NCBI GenBank assembly: GCA_041394725.1
Contig: JAWKHR010000020.1
Location: 1-64,000 of the forward strand
DNA length: 64,000 nucleotides
Origin: JAWKHR01 sp041394725
GTDB taxonomy: Bacteria > Acidobacteriota > Vicinamibacteria > Vicinamibacterales > SCN-69-37
Direction: 5' to 3'
A program made the translations under genes and the position numbers. The notes under the pieces are model-generated. The model was not told the DNA's origin. It saw nothing but the letters and a program-made list of their open reading frames with translations, and searched no databases. Below, piece by piece: positions 24,535 to 33,201 of the stretch (position 1 is the stretch's first letter; each line of letters opens with the position of its first letter).

Positions 24535-26945
24535 TCGATCTGCGACTCGCGCTCCGCGGGTTGCTCGCGCGGCCCGGCTTCGCGGCCGGCGCCATCCTGA
24601 CGCTCGCCATCGGCATCGGCGCGAACGCGGCGATGTTCAGCGTCGTCTACGGCGTGCTGTTCCGCCCGCTGCCCTTCCCCGATCCGGGCCGCCTCGTCGT
24701 CGCCTGGGAGACGAACGCGTCGCGCGGCTTCGACCGGATGAACGCGTCGCCGCCGAGCGTCGAGGACTGGCGCGCGGCGACCGCGCAGTTCGAGGACATC
24801 GGCGCCTACACGACCGGCAGCGACGTGCTCCCCGGCGCCGACGGCGGCGCCCTGGTCCGCCTCGGCCGCCTGACCGCGCCGCTCCTCGACACGCTGGGCG
24901 TGCGGCCGCTCTTCGGCCGGGTGTTCACCGACGCCGACGGGGCGGCCGGCGCCACGCCGGTCATCGTGCTGACCGAGTCGCTCTGGCGCACGCGGTTCGG
25001 CGCGGATCCCGGCATCGTCGGCCGGTCGATCGCGTTCGAGGGCGGTCGCTACGACGTGGTCGGCGTCACGCCGGCCGGGTTCAGCTTCCCGCCGCCGGTG
25101 GCGTTCGAGGCGATCAAGACGCCACGGCCGGTGGACGCGTTCGTCGTGCTCCGGCGCGATCAGCAGGCCGGCCGCGGCGCGCACTACCTGACGGCGATCG
25201 GCCGCCTGAAGCCCGGCGTGAGCGTGGCGGCGGCGCAGGAGGCGCTCCAGGGCATCGCCCGCCAGTCGGCCGCCGACCACCCGGAGACGAACACGGGCTG
25301 GTCGGTCACGCTGGTCCCGCTGGCCGAGAACATCGTCGGCGGCTCGCGCACGGCGCTGCTGGTGCTGTTCGGCGCGGTCGCCCTGGTCCTGCTGCTGGCC
25401 TGCGCGAACACCGCGCACCTGCTGCTGGCCCGCGCGCTCGATCGCCGGCGGGAAATCGCGGTGCGCGTCGCCCTCGGCGCCAGCACCCGGCGCCTGGCCC
25501 GGCAGTTGCTGACCGAGGGCCTCGTGCTGGCCGCGCTCGGCGCGGGCGCCGGCCTGCTGCTGGCCTCGTGGATCGTCCGCGTGCTCGTGGCCACCGCGCC
25601 CGATCGCCTGCCGCGCGTGGCCGACATCCGGCTGGACGGCGCGACGCTGGCGGCGACGGCGGTGGCGGCGATCGTCGCCGCGGTACTGGCGAGCCTGGCG
25701 CCGATGGCGCAGGCCCTCCGCCGGTCCGCCGTCGGCCACCTGCGCGACCGCACCGGCTCGCACGGCGCGGGCCGCACGCGCGGCCTGCTCATCGTCGGCG
25801 AGGCGGCGATGGCCGTGATGCTGGTCGCCGTGTCGGTGCTGATGACGCAGAGCCTCTTGCGTCTGAGCGGCATCGACCCGGGGTTCCGGCCGGACGACCT
25901 GCTGACCTTCCACGTCCGCCGCACGGCGCCGCCCGGCGAGGCGGCGGGCGGGCGGACCGCGTTCCTCGAGAATGCGCTCGCCCGGCTGCGCGCGATTCCC
26001 GGCGTCGAACAGGTCGCGACGATCGACGCGGCACCGCTGACCGACGACCGCCAGGGCACGTCGTTCTCGCTCGACGGCGCGCCACCGTTTCCCGCCGGCC
26101 AGGAGCCGGCCATCAACTTCTCGTTCGTCAGCCCCGGCTATTTCGAGACGCTGGGCATCCGCCTGGTCGAGGGCCGCACGTTCACCCCCGCCGATCGCGC
26201 CGGCAGCGCGCCGGTCGTCATCGTGAACGAGACGTTCGCGCGGCAATACCTCGCCGGCGGCGATCCGATCGGCCGTCGCATCGCGGTCGGGTACGAGGAC
26301 GACCTCTACCGCACGGTCGTGGGCGTCGTCGGCGACGAGCGGCACGAGTCGCTCGACGGCGCGCTGCGCGGCGGCGTCTACACGCCGGTCTACCAGTACC
26401 CGTGGCCGAGCTACGCGTTCTTCGTCCGGGGTGGACCGGATCCGGCCGCGCTCGTGCCGGTCGTGCGGCAGACGCTCGCGGCGATCGATCCGGGCCTCGC
26501 GGTGTACGACGCGCGCCCGATGGCGTCGGTGATGGCCGAGTCGCTGGGCACGGCGCGGTTCTCGGCGCGCCTCATGGCCGCGTTCGCCGGCACGGCACTG
26601 CTCCTCGCGCTGGTCGGCGTCTACGGCATCGCCAGCCACTCGGTGGCGGCGCGGCGATCGGAACTCGGCGTGCGCATCGCGCTCGGCGCGCGGCCGGGGG
26701 CGATCCGGCGCGTCGTCGTCCTGCCGGCGCTGCGGCTCGCGGTGGCCGGCGCCGGCCTCGGCCTCGCCGGCACGGCGGTGGCCAGCCGCGTCCTCGCGTC
26801 ACTCCTGCACGACGTCAGCCCGCTCGCGCCCACGGCCTACCTGACCGCGGCCGCCGCGGTGATCGGCGCGACCCTCCTCGCGACGTGGCTGCCCGCGCGG
26901 CGCGCGGCGCGGACGGATCCCGTCAGGGCGATGGGCGGCCACTAG
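24513..26945 (+). CDS. ABC-type orphan permease (ADOP/MacB-FtsX family)
   Basis: This 810-residue protein has two MacB-core plus FtsX units. It opens DLRLALRGLLARPGFAAGAILTLAIGIGANAAMFS, the first transmembrane stretch. FtsX segments near RREIAVRVALGAS and RRSELGVRIALGAR follow, and it ends RAARTDPVRAMGGH. It lacks an ATPase and the N-terminal extension seen in the other copy at 1231-3852. The only suitable start is GTG at 24513, inside the right arm of the palindromic element, so residues 1-8 (VDIRPVPL) are encoded by the repeat. No ribosome binding site is visible ahead of it. It follows the RND operon in the same direction and might be co-expressed. Substrate unknown. Confidence 0.87.
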   Translation: MDIRPVPLDLRLALRGLLARPGFAAGAILTLAIGIGANAAMFSVVYGVLFRPLPFPDPGRLVVAWETNASRGFDRMNASPPSVEDWRAATAQFEDIGAYTTGSDVLPGADGGALVRLGRLTAPLLDTLGVRPLFGRVFTDADGAAGATPVIVLTESLWRTRFGADPGIVGRSIAFEGGRYDVVGVTPAGFSFPPPVAFEAIKTPRPVDAFVVLRRDQQAGRGAHYLTAIGRLKPGVSVAAAQEALQGIARQSAADHPETNTGWSVTLVPLAENIVGGSRTALLVLFGAVALVLLLACANTAHLLLARALDRRREIAVRVALGASTRRLARQLLTEGLVLAALGAGAGLLLASWIVRVLVATAPDRLPRVADIRLDGATLAATAVAAIVAAVLASLAPMAQALRRSAVGHLRDRTGSHGAGRTRGLLIVGEAAMAVMLVAVSVLMTQSLLRLSGIDPGFRPDDLLTFHVRRTAPPGEAAGGRTAFLENALARLRAIPGVEQVATIDAAPLTDDRQGTSFSLDGAPPFPAGQEPAINFSFVSPGYFETLGIRLVEGRTFTPADRAGSAPVVIVNETFARQYLAGGDPIGRRIAVGYEDDLYRTVVGVVGDERHESLDGALRGGVYTPVYQYPWPSYAFFVRGGPDPAALVPVVRQTLAAIDPGLAVYDARPMASVMAESLGTARFSARLMAAFAGTALLLALVGVYGIASHSVAARRSELGVRIALGARPGAIRRVVVLPALRLAVAGAGLGLAGTAVASRVLASLLHDVSPLAPTAYLTAAAAVIGATLLATWLPARRAARTDPVRAMGGH

Positions 26946-27050
26946 ACGAGCGTCGATCGGGTCGGGGTCGGGAGAACGCGCGGACAGCGGGTGGGAAGGA
27001 GGAGGCGCGCGCGTGGCGGGAGCGGAACGCGCGGGCAACGGGGACGGGGA

Positions 27051-27707
27051 TCAGCGCGACGGGCGGGACGTCAGGGCGGGTTCGGGGGGCTCGGCGGAGT
27101 CGGCCGGTCGGCCAGGGCCGTCGGTCCGGTAGCGGATGATGCGGGCCGGGTTGCCGGCGCAGATCGCGAACGGCGGCACGTCGCGGGTGACGACCGCGCC
27201 GGCGCCGATGATGGCGCCGCGGCCGATCGTCAGGCCCGGCAGGACGATCGCGCGGGCGCCGATCCAGACGTCGTCCTCGATCCGGACGGGCCGATAGGCC
27301 TGGAAGCCCTGCAGGCGCATGGGCGTCGTGACGTCGGTCCAGCGATGGTTCTCGCCGATGATGACCACGTCGGGGCCCATCATCACGTCGCGACCGACCT
27401 TGAGATCGTACGGCACGCGGCAGTTCACGCCGAGGCTGGAGTCGTCGCCGAGCTCGACCTCCCAGCCGGTGTGGAAGTTGGCGCCCTGCTCGACGTTGAT
27501 GCGGCGTCCCGCCGACCGGAAAAGACGCCGGCACGCCGCGCCCCGGATCGCCTTCGCGATCCGGCCGAGCGGCTGGAACCGGTAGGACGCCGGCAGGTGC
27601 TGCGCGACGGCGTGATAGAGCGCATACCAGCCGGCGCGCCGGGCGCGCCACAGTCCGGTCCGGATCCGCGTCAGCACGGGCCGGGTGGGCGTCGCGTCAG
27701 GTGCCAC
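27051..27707 (-). CDS. Left-handed beta-helix acyltransferase (WcaF/LbH type)
   Basis: This 218-residue protein has hexapeptide repeats through its middle (VELGDDSSLGVNCRV, LKVGRDVMMGPDVVIIGENH) and ends with the acetyltransferase signature WIGARAIVLPGLTIGRGAIIGAGAVVTRDVPPFAICAGNPARII. The family O-acetylates sugars or polysaccharide intermediates in the cytoplasm using acetyl-CoA. It is the last gene of the minus-strand glycosyltransferase block and probably decorates the product. The start GTG at 27707 overlaps the end of the preceding glycosyltransferase gene by 11 bases. The gap to the permease gene on its other side (26946-27050) holds nothing I recognise. Confidence 0.88.
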   Translation of the reverse strand: MAPDATPTRPVLTRIRTGLWRARRAGWYALYHAVAQHLPASYRFQPLGRIAKAIRGAACRRLFRSAGRRINVEQGANFHTGWEVELGDDSSLGVNCRVPYDLKVGRDVMMGPDVVIIGENHRWTDVTTPMRLQGFQAYRPVRIEDDVWIGARAIVLPGLTIGRGAIIGAGAVVTRDVPPFAICAGNPARIIRYRTDGPGRPADSAEPPEPALTSRPSR

Positions 27708-29142
27708 TGCCCACCGTCGCGGCGCCGCGCGGGACTCTCGCGAGCGATCGCCACAGGATCGACAGCACGCCGCGGTTGGCGAGGTACTCGGGATGGTGCG
27801 CGACGGCCCGCAGCACGCGGCCCGGCACCGCGGCGTAGCGGCCATCGTGATAATCGGCGAACGCGCGGTTCACCGCGTACGTGGCCTCGAGCCGCCGCAC
27901 CTGCGCGCGCGTCGCGCAGGACCGGAGCGCCCCGGCGAGACGCCCGAGCGCGGCCTGCGCGGCGACCGGACCGCACGCCTGCGCGGCGTCGAGCAGGCGC
28001 GCCGAGGCGGCGTCGAGGAACGCCTCGTCCGGCCGGACGCCCAGCCGCGCGGCGCGATCGAACGCCGCGTGCGCGGCCGCCTCGCGTCCCCAGATCGCTT
28101 CGCGGACGCCGCGCAGCCACCAGCCGCGCGCCACCGCGGCCTCCCGCCGGTCGGCCGGCCACGCGAGTTCCGGCGGCAGCTGCGCCGCCATCCCCCGCAG
28201 CAACGGCTCGTGCTCCACGGTGTGATCGCTGATCGCGTGCGACACCATCGCATCCGACAGGGCGTTCGGCCACCCGGCCGCGAGATCAGGGCAGCGGCCG
28301 ATCGCCTCGCGGCAGTAGGCGCGCGCCAGGTCGCCGTCGCCGGCCGTGCCGCCGTCGGCCGCCTGCGCCAGCGCGATGGCCGCCCAGAGCAGGTAGTGGG
28401 TCGCCTCGGCCCTCGCCCGCGTGGCGCGCACCGGCGCCGGGCAGTCGGGGTGATCGAAGACCGCGGCGAGCACGCGCTGCAGGTTCTCCATCCACCACGG
28501 GATGTTTCCGAAGCGCCGGCCCGCGTGATAGCGCCGGTAGTTGAGCGCGCGGTCCACGCTGGCGAACCGGCACCCGGCCAGCGCCAGGCGGCAGTTCAGG
28601 TCGAGGTCCTCGGCCACGTAGACGTAGTACTCGTCGAAGAGCCCGACCCGCTCGGCCCACGATCGCCGCAGCACCATGTCGCTCGGCGAGAACGGGAACC
28701 CCACGACGAGATCCTCGAGCGTGACCGTCCGCGGCGGCCGCCACAGGTCGCGGACCGCGGCCGACGAGTGGTGCAGCTCGAAGCGCGCGTTGTAGGTCAC
28801 GCCGACGTCCGGGTGCGCCTCGAGGAAGGCGACGTGGTGCTCGAGCTTCTCAGGGTGGAACAGGTCGTCGCCGTCGAGCAGCGCGACGATCGGCCCCGAG
28901 GACTCGCGGATCCCCGTGTTCCTGGCGGCGGAGAGCCCCCGGTTGCGCTCGTGCCTGACGTAGCGGATCCGCGGATCGCGGTGCCGGTCCACCACCACGC
29001 GGACGTCCTCCGGCGACGCGTCGTCGACGACGACGAGCTCGAGGTCGGTGAACGTCTGGTCGAGGACGCTCCGGATCGCGTCGCCCAGGAAGGCGGCGTT
29101 GTTGTAGGCCGGGATGACGACGCTGACGACGGGTCGGGACAT
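27697..29142 (-). CDS. GT2-family glycosyltransferase with helical C-terminal domain
   Basis: This 481-residue protein has a GT-A domain in its first 250 residues: VSVVIPAYNNAAFL, VVVDDASPED for nucleotide binding, and the DxD-type IVALLDGDDLFHPEKL that holds the metal and sugar-nucleotide. The last 230 residues are helical with no catalytic motif and end in a segment (YLANRGVLSILWRSLA) resembling the C-terminus of the GT2 protein at 42608-43780. It probably adds a sugar to the lipid-linked repeat unit at the inner membrane face. It follows the radical SAM gene by 12 bases. The donor sugar cannot be predicted. Confidence 0.88.
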   Translation of the reverse strand: MSRPVVSVVIPAYNNAAFLGDAIRSVLDQTFTDLELVVVDDASPEDVRVVVDRHRDPRIRYVRHERNRGLSAARNTGIRESSGPIVALLDGDDLFHPEKLEHHVAFLEAHPDVGVTYNARFELHHSSAAVRDLWRPPRTVTLEDLVVGFPFSPSDMVLRRSWAERVGLFDEYYVYVAEDLDLNCRLALAGCRFASVDRALNYRRYHAGRRFGNIPWWMENLQRVLAAVFDHPDCPAPVRATRARAEATHYLLWAAIALAQAADGGTAGDGDLARAYCREAIGRCPDLAAGWPNALSDAMVSHAISDHTVEHEPLLRGMAAQLPPELAWPADRREAAVARGWWLRGVREAIWGREAAAHAAFDRAARLGVRPDEAFLDAASARLLDAAQACGPVAAQAALGRLAGALRSCATRAQVRRLEATYAVNRAFADYHDGRYAAVPGRVLRAVAHHPEYLANRGVLSILWRSLARVPRGAATVGSGT

Positions 29143-29154
29143 CGGGGTCTCGGG

Positions 29155-30189
29155 CTAGGAGGCCAGCCGCCGGCGGAGGCGGTGGCGCAGGTCGGCGAGG
29201 CCGGTCGCGCGGCCGATGAACCGCCAGGCGCGCCGGGACAGCGGCGGGTCGGTGCGTTCGAGCCGGCGGCCGTCCGCCTTCAAGCCGCGGTAGATCTCGC
29301 AGGTCGTGCACGGGATGTCGTCGCGCTCCGGGCGGCGCCCGCGCAGCATGTCGCGCGCGTAGCGGATCTTCTCGCTGTTGACCGCGGCCAGCAGGCCGTC
29401 GCGGAACGCGTTCTCGGGGCCGAAGTCGCCCCAGAAGTTGCGGCAGCAGCCCAGCACCTTGCCGTCCCAGTTGATCTGCGGCTCCTCCCAGAGCTGGTGA
29501 CAGATGAACTGCACGTAGTCCTCGCCGTGCCGCTGGCGGTAGTCCTCGCGCGAGGCGGCGCCGGTCGCGGCCATCACCGTCTCGGCGTCGGTCACCGGGG
29601 ACCGATCCGGATCCCACGACAGCTTGACGTGGAAGATCATCCCGAGCTCGTCGGCGAGCGCCCGCGCCGCGGGGATCTCGTGTTCGTTGTGCCCGAACGC
29701 GACGTACTGCCACGTCAGCACGGGGAACGGCGACGCGTACTGCTGCTTGAAGCGGTTGATCGTGCGGATGTGCTCCAGCACCCGGTCGACGTTCCCCCGG
29801 ACGCGGTACTGCGCATAGGTGTCCTGCGTCGCGCCGTCCACCGAGCAGGTCATGCTGCGCAGGCGGTACTTCACGAGCGCCTCGAGGAGGGCCGGCGTGG
29901 CCCGGTTCAGGTTCACGCCGTTGTCGGCGCGCAGCGCGACGCCGTGCGCGTGCGCGTACTCGAGCATCGCCGGCAGCTCGGGGTTGAGCAGGATCTCGCC
30001 GTAGTTCGACAGCTCGATGTCGCGCACCCACGGGTTCTCGTCGATGATCCGCCGGAAGTCGGCCGCCTTCAGCAGGCCGCTGCCGACCGCGGGGTGGATC
30101 GCGCCGCTCGTCGTCGGACACGACGGGCAGCGGAGCTGGCAGTGCGACGAGACCTCGAGACGGATCTTGGACGGTCTGTGCTCAGACAT
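29155..30189 (-). CDS. Radical SAM protein with SPASM-like C-terminus
   Basis: This 344-residue protein has the radical SAM cluster motif CQLRCPSC (Cys17, Cys21, Cys24). The SAM-barrel segment IELSNYGEILLNPEL and SVDGATQDTYAQYRVRG are typical of the family. The C-terminal third adds more cysteines (ICHQLW, VLGCCRNFWGDFG, CTTCEIYRG), which could bind an auxiliary Fe-S cluster as in SPASM proteins. The enzyme should cleave SAM to make a 5'-deoxyadenosyl radical. Set among glycosyltransferases, it may modify a sugar or polyprenyl-linked intermediate, or act on a peptide; the substrate is unknown. Its start overlaps the end of the preceding gene by 8 bases. Confidence 0.87.
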   Translation of the reverse strand: MSEHRPSKIRLEVSSHCQLRCPSCPTTSGAIHPAVGSGLLKAADFRRIIDENPWVRDIELSNYGEILLNPELPAMLEYAHAHGVALRADNGVNLNRATPALLEALVKYRLRSMTCSVDGATQDTYAQYRVRGNVDRVLEHIRTINRFKQQYASPFPVLTWQYVAFGHNEHEIPAARALADELGMIFHVKLSWDPDRSPVTDAETVMAATGAASREDYRQRHGEDYVQFICHQLWEEPQINWDGKVLGCCRNFWGDFGPENAFRDGLLAAVNSEKIRYARDMLRGRRPERDDIPCTTCEIYRGLKADGRRLERTDPPLSRRAWRFIGRATGLADLRHRLRRRLAS

Positions 30190-30997
30190 GCTGACCGGAA
30201 CTCCTCTGCTGGCGGGGCGCGGCGGGCGCCGCGTCCAGCCGCGCGAGATCCTCGCGCAGCCGGTGCAGCCCCGGCGCGAACCCCGCGGTCTGGTGCACGG
30301 CGATGCCGGGCGTGTCGAACGTCTCGCACCGCAGGACGCGGCCGATCCGGTGGATCATCGGCCGCTCGTCGCCGGCGCGGCTGACGAGGACGAAGTCGAG
30401 CGCGCCGTCGATCAGCGCGCGGCGCTCGGCCGTGATCGCCAGGCGGTCGCGCAGCGCGGCGTAGCGATCGAGGTGCGCGCCGGTGAGCGCGTAGGTCTCC
30501 ATCACCAGGTCCACCGACCGGGTCGCGCCGCCCACCGCCTCGAGCCGGCCATCGCCCGTTTCGACGAGTCCGCTGAACCCGTGGACCCGGTCCGGCTCGG
30601 CCAGGAGCGCCCGGAACAGCCGCGCGATCTGCGACGGCCGCAGCAACACGTCATCGTCGATGACGACGAGGTGATCGGGACGGAAGCGGCGCGCGACGAC
30701 CCACCGGTGGCCGCAGCCGTGCGAGCGCGGCTGGTCGATCACGATTAGACGCGGATCGGCGCACGCGACCCGAGGGGCGAGCGCGACCTCAGGGTTGTCG
30801 TTCAGGACGACCAGCCGCTCGACGAACGGACACGCGAGCACGTTCCGCACGTGGCCGTCGAGGTGCCTCATCCGGGCCGGATGATGGAAGGCGACCAGCA
30901 CGGTCAGCGAGGACGGCAGGTCACGGCCGGGGTGCCGGTCGAAGGCCGCACCGCGCGACCAGGCCAGGCGCCGCAGCCCGCGGGTCATGATCGTCAT
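30182..30997 (-). CDS. GT-A fold glycosyltransferase-like protein
   Basis: This 271-residue protein looks like a compact nucleotide-sugar transferase. It begins near SLTVLVAFHHPARM and contains RLVVLNDNPEV, then HRWVVARRFRPDHLVVIDDDVLLRPSQIARLF. The triple Asp in VVIDDDVLL is the likely metal/donor site, as in GT2 and GT64-type enzymes. The rest (FSGLVETGDGRLEAVGG, ALDFVLVSRAGDERPMIHRIG) resembles the acceptor half of such proteins, but I cannot name the exact family. Start ATG 30997 overlaps the stop of the upstream GT2 gene by 4 bases, and its own end overlaps the radical SAM start. Confidence 0.7.
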   Translation of the reverse strand: MTIMTRGLRRLAWSRGAAFDRHPGRDLPSSLTVLVAFHHPARMRHLDGHVRNVLACPFVERLVVLNDNPEVALAPRVACADPRLIVIDQPRSHGCGHRWVVARRFRPDHLVVIDDDVLLRPSQIARLFRALLAEPDRVHGFSGLVETGDGRLEAVGGATRSVDLVMETYALTGAHLDRYAALRDRLAITAERRALIDGALDFVLVSRAGDERPMIHRIGRVLRCETFDTPGIAVHQTAGFAPGLHRLREDLARLDAAPAAPRQQRSSGQHV

Positions 30998-31977
30998 CGC
31001 ACCTGCCTCAGCCCGCGCCAGAACCCGCGACGCCAGAGCCGCGGGGTCATCGCCGACTCGACCGCGCCGGCCAGCCGGGCCATTGCCTCCGGCCACGCCT
31101 GCCGGCGCAGGTTCCACAGCACCGATCCGGCGTAGGCGCGCACGAGGCGGCCGCGCCAGTACGGCGTGACCGCCGACGACCGCAGGCGCCGGCCGGCGCC
31201 CGTGCGGCGGAGGATCTTCTCGCGTCCCTGGCGGTCCAGCTCGGCCAGCCGCGACCAGTCGGTCGTGGACCCGACCTGGCCCACCCGGATCACCGCCACG
31301 AGCGCCGGCGTGTGCGCCGCCAGGCACGCCATCGACAGCGCGCGGCCGACGTCGCGGTCCTCGGTGCCGACCTGCGCCGGGTCGAAGCCGCCGACGTCGG
31401 CGAACGACGTGGCGCGCAGCAGCGACCCCTGGAACGGGATGCCCTCGCCGGCCACGAGCGGGGCGAGGATGTCGCCGTCGAGCTCGGGCCGGAACTCCGC
31501 CACCCACGCGCCGTCGTTGTCCACGTTGCGATAGCCGCCGTAGAGCCACGCGGCGTCCGGCCGCGCCAGGTGCAGCGCCCAGAGCGCCGCCAGCGCGCCC
31601 GGCAGCAGCGCGTCGTCGTCGTCGAGGAAGTGCAGGAACGCGCCGCGGGCGACCCGCGCGCCCGCGTTGCGGGCGATGCTCCGCTCGGCCCGCGCCGTGT
31701 GGAGGATCCGCACGCGGGGCGACGACTGCCAGGCCTCGGCGGGCAGCGGACGTCCCGAGTCGTTCACCACGATCACCTCGAAGCCGGCGGCGTCGAAGTC
31801 CTGGTCCAGCACGCTCTCGACCGCGCGCGCCAGGCTGGGCCGGCCCACGGTCGGGATGATCGTGGACGAGAAGACGTGGCCGGGCCCCGGCGCCACGTCA
31901 CAGCCTTCGGGCGTGAGGGCACGACGCACCGTCGTCGCCCGGTCGTCGGGCGTCACGGCCCGGCCCCCGGGCGTCAT
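30994..31977 (-). CDS. GT2-family glycosyltransferase
   Basis: This 327-residue protein carries the GT-A core SSTIIPTVGRPSLARAVESVLDQDF, VIVVNDSGR, RSIARNAGARVARGAFLHFLDDDDALLPGA. The DDDD run is the DxD-type metal site. The start at 31977 (ATGA overlap with the upstream gene) gives an unusual 35-residue N-terminal tail with internal repetition (TPGG, TPDD, TPEG) before the enzyme fold; a later start is possible. It is part of the coupled minus-strand glycosyltransferase block and probably extends the polysaccharide repeat unit. Confidence 0.88.
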   Translation of the reverse strand: MTPGGRAVTPDDRATTVRRALTPEGCDVAPGPGHVFSSTIIPTVGRPSLARAVESVLDQDFDAAGFEVIVVNDSGRPLPAEAWQSSPRVRILHTARAERSIARNAGARVARGAFLHFLDDDDALLPGALAALWALHLARPDAAWLYGGYRNVDNDGAWVAEFRPELDGDILAPLVAGEGIPFQGSLLRATSFADVGGFDPAQVGTEDRDVGRALSMACLAAHTPALVAVIRVGQVGSTTDWSRLAELDRQGREKILRRTGAGRRLRSSAVTPYWRGRLVRAYAGSVLWNLRRQAWPEAMARLAGAVESAMTPRLWRRGFWRGLRQVR

Positions 31978-33194
31978 GCCGCGGACCCCGTGGAGGCGTC
32001 GAACCGGCTCGCCGGCTCGACGGGGACGTCCGGATCGACGCCGCGGGCGGCGCGATAGACCGCGATCGTTTCCTCCGCGCAGCGCCGCCAGCTGAAGGTG
32101 CCGGCCCGCGCCAGGCCGTGGCGCCGCAGATCCATGCGCGCCGGCTCGTCGGCGAGCAGGTCGTCGAGCGCGGTCGCCCACGCCCCGGGATCGACCGCGT
32201 CGACGAGCCGCGCGGCGTCGCCGAGGACCTCGGGCACCGAGGAGGCCCGCAGCGCGACGGTCGGCGCGCCGCACGACATCGCCTCGAGCGGCGGCAGGCC
32301 GAAGCCCTCGCGCGAGGACGGAAAGGCAAAGACCTCCGCGCCGTTGTAGAGCGCGACGAGGTGATGGACGTCCGGCACCGCCAGGGCGAGCACCCGGTCG
32401 CCGATGCCGAGACTCCGGGCGAGGTCCGCGAAGGCCTCGCGCCGCGGCATCGACGCGGCCACGATGACGAGCTGCCGCGGCCCGGGACTCCGGAGGCGCG
32501 CGAACGCGCGGATCAGCATCGGGATGTTCTTCCGCGGCTCGTACCCCACGGCGAGCACGTAGGGGAACCGGATGCCGAACCGGCTCGCGAGCATCGGCGC
32601 GAGGCCGGCGCGCGCGACCGCGTCCAGCCGGCGGAACACCGGGTCGGCCGCCTCGTGCGTCACGGCGATGCGTTCCGGCGCGACGCCGAGCTCCTCGACG
32701 ATCCGCGCGCGCTCGGCGACGGAGACGGCGATGATCCGCCGCGCCGACCGGACCGCCGGCCGGATCGTCCGCCGGGCATAGGCGTTCATCGCCCGGCGGC
32801 GCCACCCCGGGGGATCGCCGGGACCGACGCCGGGCGCGACCGGCCGGGCCGCGAGCTGGATCGTGTCGTGCAGCGTGAGGACGAACGGCACGCCGATGCC
32901 GACCGTCGCGGTGTTGCAGGGGAAGTGCATCAGGTCGAGTCGATCGCGCGCGACCTGCCGGCGGAGCGACACCTGCTCGCGCCACGGTCCGGTCCACGTG
33001 CCCGGCACCACGCGGCACACGAAGTTCGGCCCCCGTGTCAGCACCGTGCCCGCCGTCGGCTCGCGGTCGGTGTAGAGCACGTAGTCGTGATCGCGGTCCG
33101 CCTCCTGCAGCGCGGCCAGCAGGTTGACGGTGTACGTCTTGAATCCGCCGCACTGCGGATGGGTGAGGAATCGGGCATCGATGCCGATGCGCAT
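31974..33194 (-). CDS. GT4-family glycosyltransferase
   Basis: This 406-residue GT-B protein begins MRIGIDARFLTHPQCGGFKTYTVNLLAAL, with the glycine-rich acceptor loop. It continues to the C-terminal donor domain YVLAVGYEPRKNIPMLIRAFARL and ends with the E-x7-E donor motif in AFPSSREGFGLPPLEAMSCGAPTVAL. These are hallmarks of retaining GT4 enzymes that use nucleotide sugars. The start ATG at 33194 was chosen because it gives this standard N-terminus. It follows the membrane GT39-like gene by 7 bases and overlaps the next gene by 4 bases. Confidence 0.92.
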   Translation of the reverse strand: MRIGIDARFLTHPQCGGFKTYTVNLLAALQEADRDHDYVLYTDREPTAGTVLTRGPNFVCRVVPGTWTGPWREQVSLRRQVARDRLDLMHFPCNTATVGIGVPFVLTLHDTIQLAARPVAPGVGPGDPPGWRRRAMNAYARRTIRPAVRSARRIIAVSVAERARIVEELGVAPERIAVTHEAADPVFRRLDAVARAGLAPMLASRFGIRFPYVLAVGYEPRKNIPMLIRAFARLRSPGPRQLVIVAASMPRREAFADLARSLGIGDRVLALAVPDVHHLVALYNGAEVFAFPSSREGFGLPPLEAMSCGAPTVALRASSVPEVLGDAARLVDAVDPGAWATALDDLLADEPARMDLRRHGLARAGTFSWRRCAEETIAVYRAARGVDPDVPVEPASRFDASTGSAA

Positions 33195-33201
33195 GAGGGC
33201 C

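Noticed and set aside
26946..27050. Possible terminator or small gene between the second permease and the acyltransferase gene
   Set aside because: The stretch has no clear inverted repeat, no run of T, and no convincing reading frame.
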